Origin: JAHHLP01 sp041609895
GTDB taxonomy: Bacteria > Bacteroidota > Rhodothermia > Rhodothermales > JABDKH01
Direction of reading: 5' to 3'
NCBI GenBank assembly: GCA_041609895.1
Contig: JBFIPX010000211.1
Span: 1-5,644 of the forward strand
DNA length: 5,644 nucleotides
Shown here in pieces: positions 1 through 5,644 of the stretch (position 1 is the first letter of the stretch; each line of letters opens with the position of its first letter). The notes beneath the pieces are model-generated. The model made no database searches, was not told where the DNA came from, and worked only from the letters and a program-made list of their open reading frames with translations. Both the position numbers and the translations under genes were made by a program.

Positions 1-734
1 CCGATCCCAACACCGCCAAGTCGATGCAGGCATATACCGCATCAATCATAGCTGATTTCCAGCGCGACTATCTCGGTTCGACGGGATTTCGGATCGTCAC
101 CGAGTCGCGTATGCGATTCAACCCCGAGTTGAAGAGTGTCAATCTCTTCGTTCCCGGATTGATCGCTCTGATTCTGATGCTCGTATGTGCGTTGATGACG
201 TCCATCACCATTACGCGCGAGAAAGAGCTGGGGACGATGGAGGTTCTTCTGGTTTCGCCGCTGAAGCCCATTCACATCATCGTCGGCAAGGTGCTACCCT
301 ACTTCTTTCTATCGTTCGTAAATGTCGTCACTATCCTGGTGCTTGCGCGGCTGGTGTTCGACGTTCCCGTGCGTGGAAGCGTGCCTCTGCTTCTCGCCGA
401 ATGTCTCCTCTTCATCTTGTGCGCACTCTCGCTCGGCATTCTCATCTCTTCAAGAAGCGATTCCCAGCAGACTGCCACAATGGTATCGCTGGCGGGTTTG
501 CTGCTGCCCACCGTCATCCTGTCCGGCTTCATCTTCCCAATAGCCAGCATGCCGGTGCCGCTTCAGCTGCTTACGCACATCGTGCCGGCCAAATGGTTTC
601 TCATCATTATCCGGGACATCATGCTCAAAGGAATCGGAATCGAGTACTTCTGGAAAGAGACGCTGGTGCTGGCGGGAATGACCATCATCCTGATGGCTGC
701 AAGCGCGCGCAGCTTCAAGATCCGTCTCGAATAA
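1..734 (+). CDS. ABC-2 type transporter permease, 5'-truncated (YbhS-like)
   Basis: Membrane subunit of an ABC exporter. The reading frame is open to the left window edge (reading D-P-N-T-A-K-S before the ATG at 24), so the true start and the first membrane segment lie outside; the ATG at 24 is an internal Met. Counting from that Met, a soluble stretch of about 40 residues is followed by the hallmark ABC-2 segment: a membrane helix (about 42-63), then R-E-K-E-L-G-T-M-E (65-73) and S-P-L-K (78-81), the cytoplasmic coupling region. Four to five further hydrophobic segments follow, with a late M-L-K-G motif, ending in TAA. The next gene encodes a clear homologue with the same landmarks, so the two probably pair as a heterodimer, as known for the E. 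coli YbhFSR exporter. The ATPase is not in the window. Substrate is unknown; drug or small-molecule export is family-based inference. Confidence 0.9.
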   Translation, partial: DPNTAKSMQAYTASIIADFQRDYLGSTGFRIVTESRMRFNPELKSVNLFVPGLIALILMLVCALMTSITITREKELGTMEVLLVSPLKPIHIIVGKVLPYFFLSFVNVVTILVLARLVFDVPVRGSVPLLLAECLLFILCALSLGILISSRSDSQQTATMVSLAGLLLPTVILSGFIFPIASMPVPLQLLTHIVPAKWFLIIIRDIMLKGIGIEYFWKETLVLAGMTIILMAASARSFKIRLE

Positions 735-788
735 TCTAACGGACGCTCGACCGCTCATCACCATGTAAACGGTACATCGCCGGCAATC

Positions 789-1913
789 GTGCGAACGCTG
801 CTATTCATACTACAGAAGGAGTTCCTGCAGATCTTCAGGAATAGGGCGATGCTTCCCATCATATTCGTGATGCCGGTAATACAGTTGATCGTTCTCGGAA
901 ATGCCGCCACGTTCGAGATCAAGCAAATCGAGATGAGCGTGGTAGATTGTGACAATTCGCTATCGTCGCGTCGATTGATTGACAAGATGGAGGCGTCCGG
1001 CTATTTCGCCGTGTCGGCCTATTCGATCGATGGACGCGACACGGGTGAATCGCTTCTCACCGGCGAGGCAGACCTGCAGCTTGTGATCCCGAAGCATTTC
1101 GAGCGTGACCTGCGGGCGGTCGAGCCGGCCACGATTCAGTTGATCTTCGACGCGCAGGATGGTGCCACAGCCGGCGTCGCCAATTCATATGCCAGCACAA
1201 TTATCTCCGACTTCTCTAGACAGGTAGCTATAGTACCGGTGCACCTGGCTGCCAACCTTGATCCCAGTCCTCGCATCGCCGTAATTCCCGCAAACTGGTA
1301 CAATCCGAATCTCAACTACCAGACATACATGGTTCCCGGCATTCTCGTAATCCTGGTGACCATGATCGGAACGTTTCTTTCCGCAATGAACGTAGTCAGA
1401 GAGAAGGAGATCGGCACCATCGAGCAGCTGAATGTGACGCCTCTGAAGCGCTATCAATTTATTGTGGGCAAGCTGCTGCCCCTGCTCATAATCGCTCTCG
1501 CAGAGCTTGCGTTTGGTCTCGTTATCGCACGCGTTCTATTTGACGTGCCAATTCTTGGAAGCCTGTCCTTGATCTTCGCACTCGCGGCCGTCTATCTACT
1601 CGTCATGCTCGGGTTTGGGCTCTGGATCTCGACATTCACACACACGCAGCAGCAGGCGATGTTTCTCGCATGGTTCTTCATGGTAGTGTTCATACTGATG
1701 AGCGGCCTATTCACTCCGATCGAAAGTATGCCGGAGTGGGCACAACGACTTACGCTGGCCAACCCCGTCGCATACTTCATAAAGATCATGCGGCGGGTAA
1801 TGCTCAAAGGAGCTGGTTTCAGCGCTGTATCAGTCGAGTTTTGGGCGCTGACGGTTTACGCGACCGTAATCCTATCGCTGGCGGTGAAACAATATCGGAA
1901 GGTCAGCGCGTAG
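789..1913 (+). CDS. ABC-2 type transporter permease (YbhR-like), complete
   Basis: Complete 374-residue inner-membrane permease, the second of a tandem pair. The GTG at 789 is chosen because it yields the family's usual N-terminus: a short amphipathic start (MRTLLFILQKEF), then the first membrane helix at about 21-41. No good Shine-Dalgarno precedes it. Residues about 42-175 form the large extracytoplasmic domain typical of this subfamily. Five more hydrophobic segments follow from about 181. The coupling motif R-E-K-E-I-G-T-I-E lies at 204-212, followed by T-P-L-K (217-220), and M-L-K-G occurs near 338. It shares I-V-G-K, the L-F-D-V-P block and M-L-K-G with the upstream permease, which indicates an ancient duplication. 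A 54-base gap separates the two genes, which share the same reading frame, so they are probably cotranscribed. Length fits the family (about 370). Substrate cannot be read from the sequence. Confidence 0.93.
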   Translation: MRTLLFILQKEFLQIFRNRAMLPIIFVMPVIQLIVLGNAATFEIKQIEMSVVDCDNSLSSRRLIDKMEASGYFAVSAYSIDGRDTGESLLTGEADLQLVIPKHFERDLRAVEPATIQLIFDAQDGATAGVANSYASTIISDFSRQVAIVPVHLAANLDPSPRIAVIPANWYNPNLNYQTYMVPGILVILVTMIGTFLSAMNVVREKEIGTIEQLNVTPLKRYQFIVGKLLPLLIIALAELAFGLVIARVLFDVPILGSLSLIFALAAVYLLVMLGFGLWISTFTHTQQQAMFLAWFFMVVFILMSGLFTPIESMPEWAQRLTLANPVAYFIKIMRRVMLKGAGFSAVSVEFWALTVYATVILSLAVKQYRKVSA

Positions 1914-1962
1914 CGGGATACGAGTTCGCACACGCCCACTGCGGCCCACCTGCTGTCAACAT

Positions 1963-2469
1963 CTAAGCGCCACTGTCATCAGGCGGCTGCCGTACACCCA
2001 TCTCACGATCAAGCATGAAGAGTCCGGGGCCAGAGTCGCCAACGAGTTTCAAGCTGTCAATTGCTGCCCGCGCGTTTTCCTCTTCCTCGACCTGCTCGTC
2101 TATGAACCATTGGAGCAGCGTCTGCAGTGGGTAGTCGCTCTCTTTAACCGCGAGCGTATACAGCTTATGGACTCGATCGGTGATGTACTGCTCGTGTTCG
2201 AGCACAGACTCGAACGCCTCCAATGCCGTTGAAAACGCCAGCTTTGGCTTGGGTATGGCTTGCAGTTCCACTTCCTCGTCACGCTGAATCATGAAGTCGA
2301 CCAACTTCATGGCGTGCACGATCTCTTCCTCCCACTGTACCCGAAGCCACGTCGCGAAACCCGGGAGATTAAGTGACTCCATTCGCGCGGACATTCCTAG
2401 ATAGGTGTACGCCGATTCGAACTCCGCCTGAATTTGACTGTTTATCGCTTCGATAACCGATTTCTTCAT
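1963..2469 (-). CDS. ftnA: Non-haem bacterial ferritin (FtnA-type)
   Basis: Cytoplasmic iron-storage protein that oxidises Fe(II) and stores it as a ferric mineral inside a 24-subunit shell. The product is 168 residues, close to E. coli FtnA (165). By alignment from memory to FtnA, the ferroxidase ligands are all present: E16, E49, H52 (in E-E-E-I-V-H), E93 (H-E-Q-Y), Q126 and E129 (E-Q-V-E-E-E), plus the third-site neighbour E48, the conserved Y23 and W121. The start at 2469 matches the family N-terminus (MKKSVIEAI) and has GGAG nine bases upstream. The frame stays open for 42 more codons to a Met at 2595, but that extension has no ferritin similarity and is rejected. The gene converges on the ABC permeases (49 bases between stops) and diverges from the WG-repeat gene. 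Haem-binding bacterioferritin is unlikely: FtnA features dominate and no conserved haem-ligand Met is evident. Confidence 0.92.
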   Translation of the reverse strand: MKKSVIEAINSQIQAEFESAYTYLGMSARMESLNLPGFATWLRVQWEEEIVHAMKLVDFMIQRDEEVELQAIPKPKLAFSTALEAFESVLEHEQYITDRVHKLYTLAVKESDYPLQTLLQWFIDEQVEEEENARAAIDSLKLVGDSGPGLFMLDREMGVRQPPDDSGA

Positions 2470-2616
2470 GTTCCTGAACTCCGGTTGCTCCTGGTGCCAT
2501 TCCTTAGTCGGCACCTGAATAGGTCGCTGACCGTACATTGTATACACACGACATCGCCGTGTTGCATTCAGGAGGCATCTCTCCCAAGACTTCAAACGTT
2601 TATCCGACCTATAGTC
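2470..2616. promoter_or_regulatory. Divergent control region between ferritin and WG-repeat lipoprotein
   Basis: This 147-base region must carry the promoters of two genes read away from each other. It contains a perfect 8-base palindrome, TGTATACA, at 2539-2546. On the minus strand the overlapping string TATACAAT (2537-2544) resembles a -10 element for the ferritin gene, but no convincing -35 or Bacteroidota-type TTTG element sits at the right distance. No recognisable Fur box was found. The region as a promoter is certain by layout only; the exact elements are guesses. Confidence 0.4.
2479..2482 (-). promoter_or_regulatory. Ribosome binding site of the ferritin gene
   Basis: Read on the minus strand, GGAG lies nine bases before the ATG at 2469, with a further AGGA (2472-2475) closer in. 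It supports the shorter ferritin start over the Met 42 codons upstream. It is the best Shine-Dalgarno match seen before any start in the window. Confidence 0.6.
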
Positions 2617-3339
2617 ATGACAACCTCCTCATATGCTCTCTTTGCCGGGAGCAAGACCCTGCTCCTTGTCATTGCGATTCTCTTTTCCGGTTGCCGCCCC
2701 GGCTCGGAAAAGGCTTCGTCGAGCGGACCGCTTTTTCCTGTGGTCGACGGCGGGAAGTGGGGATATATCGACATTCAGGGGGACCTGGTGATTGAGCCGC
2801 GATTTGATCGGGCGTGGCCGTTCCACGGGAATCGCGCTCTGGTCCGGATCGGGGAACGCTATGGCTATGCAGACCGGACGGGCGAAATGGCGATACCTGC
2901 CATCTACACGGACGCGTGGTTCTTTTCCGACGCGCTGGCACCCGTCGAGAAGGACGGCAAGTGGGTATATATCGATCGAGAGGGGAAAGTAGAGGTCGAG
3001 CCAGACTTCAATCTCGAGGCGTCGTTTCTGGAAGAGGACGGTATCCCGCGACCGGAACTGGGTAGAAGACGCATCGGTGACTCATACGGCTATGTAAATA
3101 ACGCCGGCGACGTAGTCATCGAGCCACAATACAACCAAGCCTGGAACTTTGTAGAGGGAATGGCCCGCGTCCGCATCGAGGGTAAGTGGGGATTCATAGA
3201 TCCAAAGGGAGCGCTTGCAATTCCTGCTCGCTTCGACCTTGCATGGGATTTTGCTGGTGGACTGGCACTTGTAGAGGTAGACAGCATGTACGGCTACATA
3301 GACAAGTCGGGAGCCTACGTCTGGGAGCCTACGCGCTGA
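2617..3339 (+). CDS. Probable lipoprotein with six WG repeats
   Basis: The 240-residue product begins with a lipoprotein-type signal: hydrophobic core L15-F23 and lipobox F-S-G-C with Cys26 as the likely lipidated residue, followed by a short Ser-rich linker. The rest is WG (KWG-type) repeats of about 33 residues: K-W-G-Y-I-D (47-52), R-Y-G-Y-A-D (81-86), K-W-V-Y-I-D (115-120), S-Y-G-Y-V-N (156-161), K-W-G-F-I-D (190-195) and M-Y-G-Y-I-D (224-229). The ATG at 2617 is chosen because it places the signal peptide at the N-terminus; an in-frame ATG at 2434 would add 61 residues without signal character and overlap the ferritin start. WG repeats are believed to form beta structure and mediate binding, but no enzymatic activity is established, so function is unknown. 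It probably sits in the envelope facing the periplasm or the outside. No Shine-Dalgarno is visible. Confidence 0.85.
   Translation: MTTSSYALFAGSKTLLLVIAILFSGCRPGSEKASSSGPLFPVVDGGKWGYIDIQGDLVIEPRFDRAWPFHGNRALVRIGERYGYADRTGEMAIPAIYTDAWFFSDALAPVEKDGKWVYIDREGKVEVEPDFNLEASFLEEDGIPRPELGRRRIGDSYGYVNNAGDVVIEPQYNQAWNFVEGMARVRIEGKWGFIDPKGALAIPARFDLAWDFAGGLALVEVDSMYGYIDKSGAYVWEPTR
2752..3336 (+). repeat. Six tandem WG protein repeats, probably a duplicated block of three
   Basis: Protein repeats start at about residues 46, 80, 113, 154, 188 and 223; the last is cut short after W-E-P. Repeat 1 resembles repeat 4 (G-D-x-V-I-E-P, then A-W-x-F and x-V-R-I), and repeat 2 resembles repeat 5 (A-I-P-A, then A-W-x-F and x-L-A-x-V-E). 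This suggests that a three-repeat block was duplicated. Repeat 3 is longer, with an acidic then basic insert (about 138-152). At DNA level the copies have diverged, so the duplication is old. Confidence 0.75.
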
Positions 3340-3377
3340 CGGCCGGCTTCGTGCCACCGAATCAATTCCGGATTGGT

Positions 3378-3410
3378 CGCGGTATACGAAGTGCGGTACT
3401 TACCGCGTTT
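3378..3410 (+). promoter_or_regulatory. Possible RNA hairpin in the porX leader
   Basis: Two mutually exclusive folds share the same right arm. One pairs CGCGGTA (3378-3384) with TACCGCG (3401-3407). The other is a compact stem, 3389-3397 with 3402-3410, of nine pairs including two G-U wobbles, around the loop ACTT. The GCGGTA direct repeat (3379-3384 and 3393-3398) creates the choice. Only three T bases follow the first fold and they are part of the second stem, so it is a poor intrinsic terminator. It could still limit readthrough from the WG gene or act in the porX 5' leader. Chance occurrence is possible. Confidence 0.3.
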
Positions 3411-3447
3411 AAGGAACTCGCCGGAACACCTCATTCGAACCACCTGA

Positions 3448-5010
3448 ATGGCCAATCCACGCATACTCTGGGCCGACGACGAAGTCGACCTTCTCAAGCC
3501 GCATATCCTCTTCCTCGAATCGAAGGGCTATGACGTCACGAGCGTTACCAATGGCGCCGACGCCGTCGAGCGTGTCCGGGGTGAGCGGTTCGAGGTCGTC
3601 CTGCTTGACGAGCAAATGCCCGGGATGGATGGTCTGGAGACGCTCGCGGAGATCAATCAGATCATGCCCGAACTACCCGTGGTCATGATCACCAAGAGTG
3701 AAGAAGAGCGAATTATGGAGGAGGCGCTTGGGCGACAGATCAGCGACTACCTCACGAAGCCCGTCAATCCCAGCCAAGTGCTGCTCACGTGCAAGCGGAT
3801 CCTGGACAGGAAAAGGCTGCGCAACGAACAGGTATCCCAAAGTTATTTACAAGCCTTCAACGAAATCACGAGCGATCTATCGGACGCGCTGTCGGCAGAC
3901 AAATGGGTAGACCTGTACACGCGCCTGGTTCGGTTTGATTTGGAAATCCAGGGGGATGAGGGAGTTCGCCAGATCCTCGAAGACCAGTACCGAGAGGCGA
4001 ACCGAGTGTTTGGCAAGTATGTCGAGGATAGCTACGAACACTGGATACGCCGCTCGGGCGAAGCGCCCGACGAGGAGCGCCCGTTGCTCTCTCACGAGGT
4101 CGTAAAGTCCGCAGTGCTGCCCGAGCTTGGCAAAGATCGGCCCGTCATCTTCTTTGTTATCGACTGCATGCGCTACGACCAGTGGATCATGTTCGAGCGC
4201 CTTCTCGCAACATACTTTGATACGGAAACCAGTTTCCATTTTTCGATCCTTCCGACTGCGACACCCTACTCCAGAAACGCCATCTTCAGCGGACTGCTCC
4301 CACGCGATCTTGCAGCCAGGTACCCCAAGATCTGGGCGGAAGGTGAGGAAGACGAATTCAGCCGAAACCGCGACGAGGAATCATTCCTGCAGGACCAGCT
4401 CAAACGACACCACTTGAAGAGCCGGCTGCGCTATGACAAGCTTGTCGGGACTGCAGACGGGCGCGACTTCGCACAGAGCGTGCACGACCTACTTCAGCAT
4501 GATCTGAGCGCCGTGGTCGTCAACTTCGTCGACATCCTCGCGCACTCGCGTTCCGACTCGGCGGTGCTGAAAGAGATCGCTCCCGACGAACGAGCCTATC
4601 GCGATCTGACCAGAACGTGGTTTCAGCACTCGTGGCTTTTCCAGGCTTTCAAGGACCTTGCTACCACCGACTGCACCATCATCGTAACGACGGATCACGG
4701 AGCGGTCCGAAGCCTCCATGCTGCAAAGGTTGTCGGCGATCGACACACGTCCACGGCCCTGCGCTACAAGTACGGCAGAAACCTGAAGTGCGATAAGCGG
4801 CACGCCATCTTTGTCCAGAATCCAGAAGCATTCGGCTTGCCGAGCACGGGAATCAACTCCAACTTCATCATCGCGAAGGAAGACTACTATTTCGTTTATC
4901 CGACGAATTACAATCAGTATTTGAACAAGTATCGGGATACGATGCAGCATGGTGGGGCGTCCATGGAAGAAGTGATTCTGCCCATCATCCGCATGCAGCC
5001 AAAATCGTGA
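3448..5010 (+). CDS. porX: PorX-type response regulator with PglZ (alkaline phosphatase superfamily) domain
   Basis: Cytoplasmic two-component regulator; in Porphyromonas and relatives PorX works with the kinase PorY and controls T9SS gene expression and function. The product is 520 residues, the family's normal length. Residues 1-125 are a CheY-like receiver with acid pocket D10-D11, phospho-acceptor D54 (L-L-D-E-Q-M-P-G), T82 and K104 (T-K-P). A helical linker (about 126-225) leads to the PglZ domain. Likely metal and catalytic residues there are D239 (V-I-D-C-M-R-Y-D), T272 (T-A-T-P-Y-S-R) as candidate nucleophile, D362 and H366 (D-I-L-A-H), D416 and H417 (T-T-D-H-G) and possibly H433. So both domains look active. 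Related PorX has been reported to be a zinc phosphodiesterase able to cleave oligonucleotides. The start is fixed: an in-frame TGA directly precedes the ATG. No Shine-Dalgarno is evident. It overlaps tsaE by four bases. Confidence 0.93.
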   Translation: MANPRILWADDEVDLLKPHILFLESKGYDVTSVTNGADAVERVRGERFEVVLLDEQMPGMDGLETLAEINQIMPELPVVMITKSEEERIMEEALGRQISDYLTKPVNPSQVLLTCKRILDRKRLRNEQVSQSYLQAFNEITSDLSDALSADKWVDLYTRLVRFDLEIQGDEGVRQILEDQYREANRVFGKYVEDSYEHWIRRSGEAPDEERPLLSHEVVKSAVLPELGKDRPVIFFVIDCMRYDQWIMFERLLATYFDTETSFHFSILPTATPYSRNAIFSGLLPRDLAARYPKIWAEGEEDEFSRNRDEESFLQDQLKRHHLKSRLRYDKLVGTADGRDFAQSVHDLLQHDLSAVVVNFVDILAHSRSDSAVLKEIAPDERAYRDLTRTWFQHSWLFQAFKDLATTDCTIIVTTDHGAVRSLHAAKVVGDRHTSTALRYKYGRNLKCDKRHAIFVQNPEAFGLPSTGINSNFIIAKEDYYFVYPTNYNQYLNKYRDTMQHGGASMEEVILPIIRMQPKS

Positions 5011-5483
5011 AGTCATCCGTGATGGATGCTGCTATTACAGTCCGTGGCATCTTGCCAGACGATACGGATTCACCGGAGGCTACCCAGGCGCTGGGGCGAA
5101 AGCTCGGAGGGAGACTGACGCCGGGCGCGATAGTTGCGATCTACGGCGATCTCGGAGCCGGCAAGACCCGACTTGTCAAAGGCATCTGTGAGGGTCTCGG
5201 CATCGATCCGGAAGCCGTATCGAGCCCAACGTTCACACTGATCAACGAATACCGGGCCGGCGACACAAACGTGTACCACATTGATACCTACCGTCTGAAG
5301 ACACTCGACGAATTCCTGGCACTCGGCTATGAAGACTACTTCTTCGGCGGCGGGATAACGTTGATCGAATGGCCTGACCGAATCGAGGAAGTGTTGCCCC
5401 CGGAGACGGTCCGGCTCCGTCTGGAGCACCGGGGCCACGATTCGCGGCACATCGTGTTCTACCACGATTCCGAGGGATCCTGA
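5007..5483 (+). CDS. tsaE: tRNA t6A37 biosynthesis ATPase TsaE (YjeE)
   Basis: TsaE is the ATPase partner of TsaB-TsaD, which place N6-threonylcarbamoyl on A37 of ANN-decoding tRNAs; it is needed for turnover of the complex. With the GTG start the product is 158 residues, typical of the family. Walker A G-D-L-G-A-G-K-T lies at 47-54, the S-S-P-T-F switch segment at 72-76, H-I-D-T-Y-R at 91-96, and the late I-E-W-P-D at 120-124. The GTG at 5007 overlaps the porX stop (GTGA), which suggests translational coupling. GTG at 5019 or ATG at 5022 are in-frame alternatives that would shorten the protein by four or five residues; the sequence does not decide between them. A similar porX-tsaE neighbourhood is, from memory, seen in other Bacteroidota. 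Confidence 0.94.
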   Translation: MKSSVMDAAITVRGILPDDTDSPEATQALGRKLGGRLTPGAIVAIYGDLGAGKTRLVKGICEGLGIDPEAVSSPTFTLINEYRAGDTNVYHIDTYRLKTLDEFLALGYEDYFFGGGITLIEWPDRIEEVLPPETVRLRLEHRGHDSRHIVFYHDSEGS

Positions 5484-5488
5484 CTACC

Positions 5489-5644
5489 GTGGCTTCTGGA
5501 ACGGCTGGACATTCCGCTGCGATGGAACTCCTCCTTACGCTGCCGAGATTCGCCGATCGCGGGGAGGCAGCCTACCGGCCTGGGTTGGATCGCATTCGCT
5601 CACTCCTGGAGGAAACGGGAAATCCGCACAAGGACTATCCAATC
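5489..5644 (+). CDS. folC: Folylpolyglutamate/dihydrofolate synthase, N-terminal fragment
   Basis: Only the first 52 codons are present; the frame is open at the right edge. The fragment carries the family's N-terminal signature: L-P-R-F, then G-E-A-A-Y-R-P-G-L-D-R-I, then G-N-P-H-K-D-Y-P-I, which in FolC directly precedes the H-V-A-G-T-N-G-K-G-S ATP-binding loop. FolC adds glutamates to folates and, in many bacteria, also makes dihydrofolate from dihydropteroate; it is cytoplasmic. The GTG at 5489, five bases after the tsaE stop, is preferred because the helix preceding L-P-R-F would be cut by the only other candidate, ATG 5522. Neither has a strong Shine-Dalgarno. It is probably in one operon with porX and tsaE. 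The catalytic part is outside the window, so the call rests on the N-terminal match alone. Confidence 0.8.
   Translation, partial: MASGTAGHSAAMELLLTLPRFADRGEAAYRPGLDRIRSLLEETGNPHKDYPI

Noticed and set aside
185..739. Open frame of 184 codons on the + strand inside the first permease
   Set aside because: It is a shadow of the permease gene in another frame. Its translation is rich in His, Arg and Ala with no recognisable domain, while the permease frame has clear membrane segments and family motifs.
620..1813. Near-identical string ATGCTCAAAGGA in both permeases (about 621 and 1801)
   Set aside because: It encodes the conserved M-L-K-G motif of homologous proteins, so it is not evidence of a mobile or regulatory repeat.
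1914..1962. Search for a terminator between the convergent permease and ferritin genes
   Set aside because: Only a short direct repeat, GCCCAC, at 1934 and 1944 was seen; there is no convincing stem followed by a T run on either strand.
2570..2575. AGGAGG resembling a strong Shine-Dalgarno on the + strand
   Set aside because: No ATG, GTG or TTG follows at a useful distance, and the WG gene starts more than 40 bases further on.
2470..2595. N-terminal extension of ferritin to the Met at 2595
   Set aside because: The 42 extra residues have no ferritin similarity, and GGAG is correctly placed for the start at 2469.
2434..2616. N-terminal extension of the WG-repeat protein to ATG 2434
   Set aside because: It would bury the lipoprotein signal inside the protein and overlap the start of the ferritin gene.
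4489..5016. Open frame of 175 codons on the - strand opposite the PorX C-terminus
   Set aside because: It lies antisense to the conserved PglZ active-site region, which explains the DNA fully. Its translation matches no family I recognise.
5070..5465. Open frame of 131 codons on the - strand opposite tsaE
   Set aside because: It is antisense to the Walker A and other conserved TsaE motifs and shows no domain of its own.

Overview
The window looks like chromosomal DNA from a member of the Bacteroidota or a close relative. The main reason is a near full-length PorX, a response regulator fused to a PglZ phosphatase-like domain, which is typical of bacteria with a type IX secretion system (T9SS). 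Weak Shine-Dalgarno signals before most genes agree with this. The mid-range GC content and the protein style suggest a Rhodothermia- or Balneola-like lineage rather than a low-GC Flavobacterium, but that placement is inference.

Left part (1-1913, + strand): two tandem, homologous ABC-2 type permease genes. The first has lost its 5' end to the window edge. They resemble the YbhS/YbhR pair of drug or solute exporters. The ATPase and any HlyD-type periplasmic adaptor would lie upstream, outside the window.

Middle part (1963-3339): a non-haem ferritin on the minus strand, convergent with the permeases and carrying the expected ferroxidase residues. A 147-base intergenic region separates it from a divergently transcribed gene for a probable lipoprotein with six WG (KWGYID-type) repeats. 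That region must hold both promoters and contains a perfect 8-base palindrome.

Right part (3340-5644, + strand): a 108-base gap with a possible RNA hairpin, then porX, tsaE and the start of folC. porX and tsaE share four bases (GTGA). folC starts 5 bases after the tsaE stop by the preferred GTG. These three are probably one transcript, joining a T9SS/envelope regulator to two housekeeping genes, for the tRNA t6A modification and for folate polyglutamylation.

No tRNA, rRNA, CRISPR array, insertion sequence or clear strong terminator was seen. The genes are mostly recognisable families. The least described items are the WG-repeat lipoprotein, the ferritin/WG divergent control region and the porX leader hairpin.
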